Assembly: GCF_033439725.1 (NCBI RefSeq)
Contig: NW_026944389.1
Coordinates: 186,001 to 250,000 of the forward strand
Origin: Neurospora tetraspora
Lineage: Eukaryota; Ascomycota; Sordariomycetes; Sordariales; Sordariaceae
Length of the DNA stretch: 64,000 nt
Reading direction: 5' to 3'
Both the position numbers and the translations under genes were made by a program. Below, piece by piece: positions 19,213-31,009 of the stretch. The notes below the pieces were generated by a model. It made no database searches and was not told where the DNA came from. It saw only the letters and a list, made by a program, of their open reading frames with translations. Numbering within the stretch: position 1 is the stretch's first letter; every line of letters starts with the position of its first letter.

Positions 19213-21177
19213 TCACGAATAACTCTGCCCCCCCTTCCACTCCATAATCTCCCTCGTGCTCGGCAAAAACAGCTCCGATTCTCTCCTTGCCCGTCCAGGT
19301 GCCGTCGCCGCCTTCCCAATACTCGCCGCATAATCCCCCCTCTTCTTGATCAAAAACGCCAGCGCCAGCGTAGGATGTGCCGCCGTCTTCTTCCCCAGAT
19401 TCATATTATCCGTGTGAAACATACTGCTCGACAGCTCGGAAGCCAGCCGGCGCGCGTCTACTTCGTGCACCACCCCCTGCCCCTGACCTTGTTGTCCCTG
19501 TCCCCCCAGCACGCCTTTTCTTTTCCCGTGTGCTGCTTGTGCTTCGGCGAGCATGTTGGCTGTTGCTCGGCTTCGTAGTAACATCTCGGCGAAGAGGTCG
19601 AGGAGGTGTTTGACGAGGTTTCGGTTGTGGAGCGAGAGCCGGTTTAGTGCTTCTGTCCAGAAATCAAAGCCCATGTCTTCTAGCTTGGAAGCGGCAGGTT
19701 CTATTGCCCCTTCTTGTCGGGCGAGCATGATCCAGCTTTTCAGTACGGACTGCGAAACGACCGGTTTGGGTAGCTCGCGAAGATAGATGAGGATCAAGCG
19801 GGCTGCGTCGTAGGGCGTGTAGGGGTCGCCTTCGGGACCTAGGGAGTTGAAATCAAATTCGTCGCCGTAGGATGGGCCGGTGTTGAACACGTTTTTGAGG
19901 TGGGCAACGTTGTGCGAGTTGCCCGTAGATGCGAAGAGCGATGGGTCGGTGCAACCTGGAGGTCAGACGGCGAGGTGGTTAGTGGTGATGTGCCAAGAGA
20001 CGGGGGGAGGAAGGGTGCAAGACGTACCCGAGTTTCGTATAAATTCGCAGCATTTGTACACTGACAAAGGAAACAAGCGGTAGGAGGTACTCTTCCCTCG
20101 GTGGGATATTCGAATCTTTGAAGGTGCAATCCTAATACTTTCTTTCAAGTCGACGCCAAACGCAGCACCGCCATCTTCCCCTGCTGAGCTTCCCCGCCTC
20201 TGGACATCAAGCGAGTGCGACGGTGACGGCGGCCCGTATTCCGATCTGCTGGTGTACGATGATAATGATGATGGTCCAAATGGTTCGGCGCCTGGTAATG
20301 GGACATTCTCGAGCTTCGGTCGTTCTAGCTTGTGTGATGTTAGGGACCGCTTGTGGTCCGCTGACGCATTCCTCCTCTCGCTCGACGATGATCCAGGCCA
20401 GATGCGAGCCAGTAACCCGCCCATCCGACGCGATGCATTCTTCGCGTTTCGGTTCCTCTCCTCTGATGACCCGCTAGTGGTTGACGACAGTGACTGCTTC
20501 TCCGGCGACCCGTCCATCTTCAACATTGGCCCGCCAATGGATATCGACCGCATATGTGCGCTACCGGGTTGGACTTTCGGGGTTTCGAAGCTGGATAGAC
20601 TGGATACTGTATCGGCTGTTCCTATATTTGAACTATTTGTGATAGAGACCGCATCGGCGTCGGGAAAGCGATTCGACATGTTCGATACTGGCCGCAAACT
20701 AGGTGTCCTCTGTCCGTAGCTGGACGTGGTTGAACCGAGGCGAGAACGGTAAGGGGTCGACAAGGGGTGGAAAATGTCGTCGAACTGAAACCCATTACAA
20801 GTAGGCGTGATGGGTGAGGGTGTTGAAGGACTGGCGGTGACGCTCAGGTCGTCTCGACTGGTCAACAGCTCAGGAACATGGTGGTGATGGTATGGGATCC
20901 GGGAGAGTCGGTGAGAAAAGTTCGGAATCGGTTGGGGGGTGGCATGGCCATCAGTTGTATGAGCATGGCCTATGGAGGCCGATCTTGATAGTATGGAATT
21001 CGTGGAGTGGGGTGCGGCAAGAAACGTCCGTGACTGAATTGGCATCTGAGGGGCGTAGGCGTGGTAGACGTGGACCTGTTCCCTGTCGTTCCTGTAGTCG
21101 ACGTTACACTCGCTCGAGGAGAGGTCCGAGTCCGGGTCTGCATCGACATCGTCGGTCCACATTGCTGATTGGGACAT
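19213..21177 (-). CDS. RhoGAP-domain protein, Sac7/Bag7-like (atypical)
   Basis: Two exons, 21177-20028 and 19955-19213, join in frame (GTACGT donor, CTGAC branch, CAG acceptor, 72-base intron) to give 630 residues. Residues 1-335 are Ser/Thr/Pro-rich and probably disordered, with a basic patch (NASRRMGGLLARIWPG). A RhoGAP fold follows: FGVDLKESIRIAPSKIRISH (from 340), FPLSVYKCCEFIRNSG, CTDPSLFASTGNSHNVAHLK across the junction, YTPYDAARLILIYLRELPKP and SWIMLARQEGAI, then LNRLSLHNRNLVKHLLDLFA and HPTLALAFLIKKRG. Such proteins accelerate GTP hydrolysis by Rho-type GTPases in polarity and cell-wall signalling. In the usual G-[IL]-[FY]-R-x-[SP]-G loop this protein has SLFASTG (about 389-395), so the arginine finger seems absent; it may bind rather than activate, or act by another route. 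A Gly/Gln insertion (GGQGQQGQGQG) lies near the C-terminus. Confidence 0.85.
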
Positions 21178-24079
21178 GATCCTGTCTGTTTCCCTAAGCC
21201 GAGGATAGTTTCATGTCTGGTCAAGGTGTCAAAGATCTGGCGCAGGTTTTTTTTTCGGTCTCCTCGACTCGGGGGTGACTTGGCTTCTTCTGTCTTTTTG
21301 TCCGTCCAGGGTGGATTTGTAAGTGTTTGTCCGGATCCTGGTCGCAGCCCAAAAGGGAGCAAGGGGTTTCAAGTGCCGGACGGTTGGCGTACAAGACAAA
21401 AGAAGTTGGTGTGGTGGCCTAAGTGGCGTCTGGGCGGCGTAGTATCCAAAAGTCACTTCCTCCTTGATGACAGCCCTGGTGATGTGGCCCTGGTGGCTTT
21501 CTGTTGGGCGCTCGGATGGCTTCTTGTTTGCTCTTTGTATAGACAAGGGCTAACACGAAGGAGCATGTCTCGCCAGGAGTGTTGGTCGAGTTGTACAAGC
21601 GTGGGTGATACACTAGAGAACAATAGATGCAATGATTGCCCTCGAGTATCGTCAACTATCGTGACATATCGTGCTGTATCGCGGGTGACCAGATATTAGA
21701 CTGACAGAAAGTGAGACATTGTCGACGGGGAATTGTACATTACCTGGGTGAGGGTACCGAGCAAGTGCCGGGGGGCATGCCGGGATTCCGATATCTGGGG
21801 GAGGGAGGATCCAGGTACAGCATAGTAGACAAGGGGGGAAACGAAATGAAGGCGGATGTTGCGTCGTATTGACCGTATCGAACGTTGTATTGAATTCCTG
21901 TTGCGGTTGCAGTGTCCGGATCAGCAATTGTTTGCTGCTTGAAATCCTGCTTGCGGCTATGATGTTGGGCTATCAACGGTTGCCAACTGTCGATCAGGCT
22001 CATGCCAACGATGGTGGGTGATGTGCAGCAGTTGGTGATACGCGACATGTTTAGATTTTGCAACATTGAAACAAGAAACAAAAGTGACAAGTGGGAAGAA
22101 ACGGGAAAGGAGATCGGAGGTCCTTCCTTTTCCGGGGTAATTGTTGGGGAAATTGGGGGTATCTGGGCTGTCTGCAGGGGCTTGCTTGCATCTGAGACAC
22201 CTCAGGTACTGCCGTGGACGGACAGGGCGTTCGCCAGGGCAAGGACGAGGGTTGGGCTTTACAGCGTCTAACGCCATAAAGCGCTAACAATTATCGGTGT
22301 CGCTTATTATCACTGAAAGAGGAAGGAAACAGTGAGCTTCTTTCTCACGAGAATCCACCGAAATCCACCGCATCCACACCGCTAAAACCTGTGCCTGAGA
22401 AGCGCCGAAGTTTCAGGGCCTTGTCCTTGTTCAGAAAAGTGACGACACCATCACAGAAACAAAGAATCTCAACGGTTTCCCTTCACCCACGTATTCCCGC
22501 TGCTGTGCCCGTGGTCAAGATGTCTGTTTTTGAAATGTGGAAAGGGGGTCTTTTCGGTAATTCCAAGGCAGACTTTGATGACTGCTGCCATAACAGTGTC
22601 TGATATCGCCATCGGTCTCGGCCTTGCCTTCGTCTTCCTGCTGGCCCCTAAACCAAGTCCGCTTGGCGTACCATCGACACAACTGTCCACCGATGTCCAC
22701 CACCAACATCCGGGTTGGATCGCTTCCGTCTTGGAAACATCATCAGGGCCATGAATATTGTCGCTTCCGTCAAAGCAAACAATCGATCAAACCTGTACTG
22801 TCGAGCGCGTCGTTGGGACGGAATCAGGAAAGTTCGGTGCAGAATGTCCAGTGCAGATTGAGTATCTCGGATGTTGTCGAACTGTGGCGCTGACATGGTC
22901 GGACATGGCGTTCTGATTAGTTGGGTGCGCATCTCCTCGTCATACCGGAGGAAAAAAAACTGACCATGCCCATTTAGCAAAAACGACGCGATCCTGATGC
23001 TCGAGTTTTGACTTCATCATGGTTTGTGACGAAAGCCGCCCAAACAGATACTGGTGAAAGAAAGTGTGTAGATTGCAGACGGTTGCACTAACAGCATTCC
23101 TCGGTGGGGCAGTAGTCAGTTGTTAGTGCTAACCAGTCCATATCACAGCTTCACTACCTCTACACAAACACAGGCGGTACAACTGGAATACCGTTGACGC
23201 AATCGACAGAATAATCCCAAGCTTCCAGAAAAAGCACAAAGTTCCGTGACACGGGCTGCCTCACCTAGGTAAGTGTTTGCGGCGCACCATCGTCACCTTG
23301 CTACACAAAAGGTGTTTGCCCGTGAGGAAGGTTACCTTTTCCGAAGCTCTTGTCCCTGTGACCGCACATGGCCACCCGGGGGAACAAGCTCACCATGGTC
23401 CGTGAGTCGTTCGTCCGTCCTCCCGTCCGTTCCCGGCCCGGGCCCAAGTGCCTTCTCCGGTCTCCTACCCATGAAGCCGGCGTAAATAGCCCGGGACGGA
23501 CCGGCGTGAACCGGCCAAGTGTTGTGCACCTCGAGAATGAGCAGTGAAACTGACGGCGCGGCTAATGGTATGCCGTATGCTGCAATGCGATCTGAACAGC
23601 AGCGAGGTAACTCCGGAAATAACAAGGTGATATGAGTAGCAAGGTCACCAAGATGAGACAATCTGATTTCTTTTCCCAGGTGCAGGGTAAACGGGGAGGC
23701 TTTCCTCCGCCGCACAATGGAGTTATCGCGTCACCGTACTACTTTCCACTTCCCGCCCATAAAAGGATTTAACGTCCGTTGTTGTGTCTCGTCACCTCAC
23801 CGAGGCTCGGTAAGTGCGCTGAGTCGGTGACATGTTGGTGAAACTTTTGTCGTAAGCCACCTCTAACAATGCGGTCCTGTGTACCTAAGGACAATCCGCA
23901 CGCTTGGAAAGTCAGCGCGAAAGCTGGGAAGCTGTTGATGAGGTACGAAGAGGCTGATGTCTCGGATGAATACATGGTCTCAAAATGAAGGGACCATCAG
24001 CCATTTCCATGACGGCCGAGAACCAGGTCCAGAAGTCGTCCAAAGTCAACAAAGACAGCCAGGGCTAGACCCTGATGAG
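21178..24079. other. Intergenic region
   Basis: 2.9 kb between the RhoGAP gene start and the LTR element. Pyrimidine-rich patches next to 21,250 probably belong to the RhoGAP promoter/leader. A small frame at 22,391-22,603 with a good start context (GTCAAGATGTC at ~22,520) was considered and not accepted. No RNA gene or domain was recognised. Confidence 0.4.
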
Positions 24080-24084
24080 ATAAG

Positions 24085-24249
24085 TGTGATATTACTGGTA
24101 ATAATCGATATGGGGTTCAACGTGGCTTGATTGTATCTGTGTGTGTAAGACTGGCTCTACAAACTCGAAGCTCTAACATCTGGATAAATCCCGCATATCC
24201 CAGCCCAACTGGGCACGTACATGCCCAATAGATCCCCTAGCCTCTAACA
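24085..24249 (-). repeat. Left LTR (165 bp)
   Basis: Direct repeat partner of 29139-29303, preceded by target duplication ATAAG. Identical in length to its partner; differences are mostly A/G and C/T. Confidence 0.88.
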
Positions 24250-25989
24250 CACCCTCTTAAATTTAGTATACAAACTATACTAAATCTACTTAGATATACC
24301 TTAAAATACCCTGAAATCCTCCCAAAACTAGCTAAAAATAATATTATTCCTAAATTACTTCCTCGTTATAATAGCTTTTAAACTTTCACTCGTAAAAATC
24401 TTACCTTATTATACTTACCGTCACATTTACCGATTCGTTGCCCAAATCCTCCTCTATAAAGTCCTCTATACCCTTTAAACGGCTTATAATGATATTTCCG
24501 CTATAAAATTCTCGTAGTTGAATTTATAGCCGCTATAACTCTATAAATCCTAACTACTCTATAAATTTTAAATATATTATAGGAAGGAGGCTCTTTATAA
24601 GGCTATCCGCGATCTATTTTTTGGTAGGTATGTAGACTACGTCTATTAATTTCTTTTCTTACGCTTACTTTAACTAATATTTATATATATTAACGTATTT
24701 AAATTTAATTACGAACCAAATTCCTTCCTTTATAATAAATTATATCGTTTATTTATTATTATAGCCTATAGGCGTAGCCTCTTAATTTTCGAATCCTAAG
24801 GTAATTTCGTTACAGAAATAGCGGGCGTAGATTACCTCTTTAATTCCTTAGCTAAGGAATAATAGTTCAGCCTCCATAAATAAAATTATAATTATATTTT
24901 ATTTATTATGATATTAATTAATAGTAGCGCTTAGTAGTTTAAATACGAATATTTGTAAATTCTCTCGATTAAAAGAATTATTTATAAATAAAGAGTTAAT
25001 TATAATATAGAAGTCCCAATAATTTTTACTAATTAATTAAAAAGTATAATTTTAAATTATTAGAAGGTAAAGGAGTATTCTATTTATAACTATATAATAC
25101 GTTAAATTAGGGTTTAAATTGAATTAAGCGAATTTAAGGACCAGGAAAACTATATTTAGTCGCGACGTAATAATAATATAGAGAATCGAACTAATTTTAA
25201 TTTAATATACGTAAATTTTGTACAGGGCTACGCTATTTTAATAAAGTAAGAATTCCTCCGTAATTATAGGCGTAAAATATAATTTCTTTATACACTTAAC
25301 CTTCTCCGCGATCTTCTAAATATAATTATATTATAATAGCCAAATTAATTTCTTTTCTCAGTCTCGAATAATTTCGATATTTAAAAATTACTTTAATAGC
25401 TCTCTACCCATTAATTAATATTTCTTCTCTATAGCGGCTATTACCCCTTTAATTTTAGCAATCTCTTTATCCTTATAAGGAGCCTATTTACTACTTAGAT
25501 ATTCGCCTTTAGTTACGTATAGTTAATTAGATACTAGTATTTGCTATTATATAACCCTAGAGGTAGTAAATATTATATTTTGTAAGTATAGGATTATTAA
25601 GGCCGTTCCTTGGCGAAGGAGACAGTAGTTATTCTTAGTAAGAGAAGTAGAGTAATACGAAATATTGGGTAATAATTTCGATTATATTTTATTGCGGGTA
25701 TATATTATTTTTATAAAGTATTTTCTAAATAGGCGAGGTCTAGAAATATCTTCTAATTATATTTTAATATTTAATTTATAACATAATTTTGTATAGGTAA
25801 TAGCAGGCGCGCTAGTTATTAATTCGAGTAGTAAGTAGGTGTAGTGTAGCGTTTATTTAGGGGCTTAGAAAGAAATTTTGTTTTTTTTAGTATTGTTAGT
25901 TTTCCTTGTTTAGATAGGTATTTGGTTGGGTGCGGTTGTGCTAGATTTTGGTTATTTTCGTATATTTAGCTGCGATATATTTTATATTG

Positions 25990-26291
25990 TAGGCCGTGCT
26001 CTCTAAAGGGGAGGAGTAAGGGGGTAATATTATAGGGCTAGAGCCTAAGGGTTAAGTTTAGTTATTACTAAGCCAATTATATATAGCTAGCCGACGCTAA
26101 GGCTAATGTACCCCCTCTAGTTGGCTGGACCTACCCGACTGCTTAGCCTGCCTAGCTTGTGCGCCGCACTTTAAAACCTTGTTTCAACTGCACCCTTTTG
26201 GTACAGTCTTCTTTCTTGCTCTCTTTGTCAAATATAGCATTCTAACTTTATACGACTGCTCGCTGTGCAATATTCGTTCAGACTCATTACA
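25990..26291 (+). mobile_element. GC-richer island inside the LTR element, LTR-like
   Basis: A purine-rich stretch (26006-26024, AAAGGGGAGGAGTAAGGGGG) is followed by about 265 bases of distinctly higher GC than the surroundings, ending CGTTCAGACTCATTACA. The order polypurine tract, then a sequence ending in CA, resembles the 3' end of another LTR element lying inside this fossil. No matching target duplication was found, so its borders and family are uncertain. Confidence 0.35.
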
Positions 26292-29138
26292 TATAGCTTC
26301 GACCTATAGGACGTTTATTTATACAATATTTATTTAATAAAAATCTCTTGATTATACAATTAACTTTTTAAGAGAGATATTAAAGGTATTATAAATTTCT
26401 TTAATATTACTACTAAGAAAGACCTCGTCTTTATTAAATATAACATTTCGTATAATGATAATAGAATTAATATAAAGATTCCAAATCCTATAAATATTCG
26501 TTAATTAATATTTAATTAAATAGTCGACTTAAGTACAACCTTTAAACTTTATTAATTTATTTCATTCTTTTATAGTTTTTATTATAAGAGTAAAGGCTTT
26601 ATAGCTATATATTTTAAAGTATATAATAGTAAAGGAGGGGTTTAATAGAATAACGATACCGTTTCTAAATTAATAGTACGTTTTAAATTAATTTTAAGAA
26701 GATTCCTAATAATATTCCGCTTTAGGAGTTAAATTATATAAGTATATAACTATTTTAATAATTTCTATTTATAATTCGTAAGGAAGATTTATATTCAATC
26801 ATATTATTATACCCTTAATTTTCATTATACCCCTTAAACGCTCTACGGCGCCGTTTTAAATTTATGTATAAGGCGCTAAAGGCGTAATACTAATTTTTTT
26901 CACGGTAAATTAAATAATAATTTTTTTATTACTAATTATTTTATTATCGTATTCGATTACCCGAGGTATAATCTAGTATTAAATCTATAACCCTACATAA
27001 AGGGATTCTAAATACGTAATAATAAATTCGGCTTCTCTATTACCTATATAATATATTTAAACGAATTTAAATTATTGATCTACAATTACTATTAAATTTA
27101 AGTATTTCTAACCCCCTACCTTCACTTCTTTATAAAAGAAGAAATCGATAACTAATTATAACCTAAGGCCCTTTAAATAGTTACGAACTTTTCTATATAC
27201 TTAACGTTTTAATTTAATTTTAATATATAATTCGTAATATATTATATCTAATTCCTTAAATCGTACGCTATATTTTTATTATATTAATTTAATTAAAGTT
27301 TCGGGTGCCGGGTAGCCAAATTAAAAATATTAATAAAGGGGCTTACCCTCTTAGGGGTTCCGCTTAATATAATTTATATATTATATAGTAAAAGAAAATT
27401 AGTTAGCGCTATTTTATAGAAGGATATATTTTAATATAAATTATTTATATTTAAAGAGGATATAATAAGTAAGGGATTTCGTAAAGCGAGAATATAAATA
27501 ATTATTCTTATAATCCTAATAAATTTATTCATCCTCGAATTATTTTTTAAAAAAAAAATTATAAACTATATTCAATACTAAAACGATATTAGGAAATTAA
27601 AACTCTCTATCTCCATCGTCGTCCTAAACCGTAATTATAATAATATTATACCCCTCTATAAAAATCCACTTATTTCCTGCTTATACGTAATTATTAATAT
27701 TTAAAGGGGTAAAGTTTTTAAAGCAACTAACATTATTAAAAATATATATTATTATACTTAAATCGAAGATTATAAAGTCTCTTAATAAATATACAATACT
27801 ATATTTTATTATAAATATTAAAAAATTACTCTTACCTACCTAGCAACTATAGAATTAATTATTTCAATCCTTATTATCCTATTACATTCGCAAATAATTA
27901 ATAGCTTCTTCAAATATTTTATCCTTTTTCAAATTAATATAAGCACGCTTCTTAATAATAACATTTTTAATCTAGCTTTTAAAAACTAATTATAATTTAA
28001 TATAATAATACTTATTTAAATTATAGTTCAATTATTTATAAAGCTTATATAAAAATCGATATAATTATTTATTCGCTAGTAAAAATAAGGAGGAGGTACA
28101 CTTATTTTTATTAATATTCTTCTTAAATTTACCGTTCTTACTTATAGCCTCTCCACGTCCCTTTACCTCTAGATTAAAGTTTTATTTATTATTAGAAGCG
28201 TTCTCTTTAATAGGTTCATTACTTAATATAATTACGAACGTAATACTCTTAAATAGGGGGGCGCGACCCTTTCCCTAAATAGTATTCGCTATACTATTTT
28301 ATAAAAGTCTTTAATTATAATACGGAAAGAAATTTAAAATTAAAATTTCTCTTAATCTCCTTATTATACTAAAATTGGTATTTACTTACCTAAGTGGTAT
28401 AAAGATTCGACTTCATAATAATATAGAATTTTAAGAACTATAAATTTAATTTATTTATTCTAATAATTCCTCTAATAATATAGAGGGCTATAACCACCTC
28501 CTAATAAAAAGTCTAATTATACTAATTATAATTAACTCTACTAAGAGGTTTAAAAATATTAATAAATTTAATTTAGGCGAGCTTCTTTATTTTACAATTA
28601 TTAAAAGCGGTAAATTTATTAAAATTATTATACTATTTATATAAATTGATATATTTAATAAAATTAGTCTCCTAATAATTATTTCAAACGGTTTTAAATA
28701 TTTAGCAATTTAATATAATATTTTTAATATCTAAATTAAAGAAAGTTTTAACCTCTATACGCCAATCCGACTTCTCAATGATATAGTTATAATAATTATA
28801 TTTATAGTGGAAAATACAAAATTTAATGGTAATACATAGGGTAATTTCCCTATCCTTTTTAATTTCTCTAATTTCTTTAACGGGAATTTCCCCTTAATAA
28901 TTAGTAATATTGGGTTCTATTGGTTCGGTTGGCTAGAGAACGTAGTTATTTAAATCAATATACTTCTAAAGACCCAAGTTCTAAGCTATAGAAATAAAAG
29001 TATCTTCTTAAACCGGCTAATCCTTAGGGCCTTTAAGGGTAACGCTATTAATTTTAGTCGTAGATATTATTGGCAATCGTTTAGTCGGTTGTCGTTACTG
29101 GCAATAATTTTAACAGTCGAATTAATAAGACTCTTGAT

Positions 29139-29303
29139 TATAATATTACTAGTAATAATTGATATGGGGTTTAACGTAGCTTAATTGTGTCTGTGTGTGT
29201 AAGATTGGCTCTGCAGACTCGAAGTTCTAGTATCTGGATAAATCCCGCATATCCCAGCCCAATTGGGCACGTGCACGCCCAGTGGATCCCCTGGCCTCTG
29301 ACA
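29139..29303 (-). repeat. Right LTR (165 bp)
   Basis: Direct repeat partner of 24085-24249, followed by target duplication ATAAG (29304-29308). Confidence 0.88.
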
Positions 29304-29308
29304 ATAAG

Positions 29309-31009
29309 ATGACTGATGAATCTTTGTCTCAGACCGCCCTGGGTCGCTCTTAGTAATCAGGGCCCTGTCGTCTCCAATTGGTTGCTTTCCCGCGACAAAC
29401 GCTTCCATCACTGCCGTCGAGCGGCTCTATCCAACAAGGCGACCGTTGGCACAAAGATTCCAGATCGAAAAAATCACGAGATATCGAACGGATTTCACCA
29501 TCACAGCGGCAAACAATGCTGATTCGGAAGATTGTACCTTGCTTGCGAAGCGCGAGTACAATCTGGACGCCTTCTTTGTCCCTCGTCGGGTCTCACAACC
29601 TCCAAGTGCCCCAACCCCAAACGTCGGAAGCGGAGGAAGAGTTCCCCGCAACATCAGTGGAGACATCATAGCTTGACAAAAAGCTTGACCATCACGAAAT
29701 CCACCAGTGATGTGATCCTAATCTCCATCCTAGCGCCCAGTCAGTGATTTGACAAATGACCAGCTGCTGTTTGTTTCCACAACGAAGTCAAGCTTCAAAC
29801 GGCAGACAGGTCATGCATGCGTCATCCATCCGACGCACAGACCACAAATGAGAACCTCTACGGCCAACCTCTTCTGGGGTCCAAACTCCAAAATGCATCA
29901 CAATCTTTGCGCAAGGAAGTAGCTTTAAAAAGGCACAAATGCGCCGGGTCGACGTGACAATGAATGACCCTGAGATTCGTGTCTTCTCTCCACCGTGTTA
30001 TATACTTTTGATGATCCCCAGCCCAGAATTGCGTGTTTCGTGGCCGAGTGAACGAGAGGTTACTTTGTACTCGGGATTGACGGCACAGGTGATGGCCGAT
30101 GGACGACGTCAAGTCTCCGAACTGTAAGTCGACGACCCCGGAGCCGCAAGCCGTATTGACAGAATGGAAGGTGGTGGGAGCGAATATGCCAGAGGTGCAG
30201 CCAATGCGGTCCGTTGGCGCTCCCTCCTTCCTTCCAACAAGAAGAGCAGGCCAACCAACAAGGTCAAGGTGGAGGAGCCCAGTCACGTCCCTTTTGGCCA
30301 TCAAGGTCCTCAAAAAATCATCCTGATCCTTGAGAACCCCGCGGGTCAGGCATGGAAAATTCTGCCGGGCATTATACTGCATCTTCCGATTTTCGGTCCC
30401 GGTCGCAGATATTTACCTTGGCTTCCCTTCGATGGTAAATAAGAAAAGTTCAGGTTACCACCGTTACCGTCACTCCATTTCGTCCTTGTGCCATCAGTTC
30501 ACAATACACAGTCCACGCAGGCGGCTGATTGCAGCAGTTCGGACGACAGGACACCTTTCTGGAATCTGGTTTTTTTTCTGATTCCAACCTGCAGACCTGC
30601 TGCCTATAAAATCCCACAAACTTTTTCCTTCTGGAAGCAATCTCAACTTCTTCCTTTCCCTCACCAACAGCTGGTCTGCGAACTTCAAGTTGCCAAACAG
30701 CAACAAGCTCCAGCGCGACGATCAAGAGAGGCCAGACTCTACTAGTCTACTCCACTAACTAAGACAACAAGTGCCACGTCGCTCAGGTACGTCGTTCATC
30801 CATCGTTCACTAGGCTCCTTCCGACTTCGCGCGTCGGACAGAGTCCCCCCACCTCGGCCCCTCGCGTTGTGTAGTCAGCACTGCTCATGTTCTGCGTGAC
30901 CTTGAATCTCTTCAACGCATCAACTTCCTCTCATCCTTTTCCACCTAAAACCTCATCATCTTTCTCCTCGTCAACGCCATCTGACGAGTATCATAGTTAA
31001 TCAACAAAC
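29309..31009. other. Intergenic region and upstream region of the zinc transporter
   Basis: 1.7 kb with no convincing gene. Its last 400 bases hold a TATA box (30605-30612) and the probable leader of the zinc transporter, including a possible untranslated intron from 30787 (CAG|GTACGT) to 30996 (CTGAC branch, ATAG acceptor). Confidence 0.5.
30605..30612 (+). promoter_or_regulatory. TATA box of the ZIP transporter gene
   Basis: TATAAAAT in the context GCCTATAAAATCCC, about 400 bases before the ATG, or about 200 bases of mature leader if the proposed 5' untranslated intron is removed. A CT-rich initiator-like stretch follows. Confidence 0.55.

Larger units (their letters stand above)
24085..29303 (-). 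mobile_element. RIP-eroded LTR retrotransposon fossil, probably Ty1/Copia type
   Basis: Two direct repeats of 165 bases (24085-24249 and 29139-29303) bound a 5.2-kb element flanked by the 5-base target duplication ATAAG (24080-24084 and 29304-29308). On the minus strand the LTR begins TGTTAGAGG/TGTCAGAGG. The interior is extremely AT-rich and the two LTRs differ almost only by transitions, both as expected from RIP. Just inside the right LTR, minus strand, remnants resemble the N-terminal gag of Copia elements, which together with the short LTRs and total length suggests Copia and minus orientation. The element is broken at a great many points throughout its length and is certainly inactive. 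A GC-richer island at 25,990-26,291 may be a later insertion. Age: old enough for saturation by RIP, which can happen quickly, so LTR divergence is not a clock here. Confidence 0.85.

Noticed and set aside
22391-22603. 70-codon plus-strand frame with good start context near 22,520
   Set aside because: No family, no supporting splice pattern, stops quickly; too little to call.
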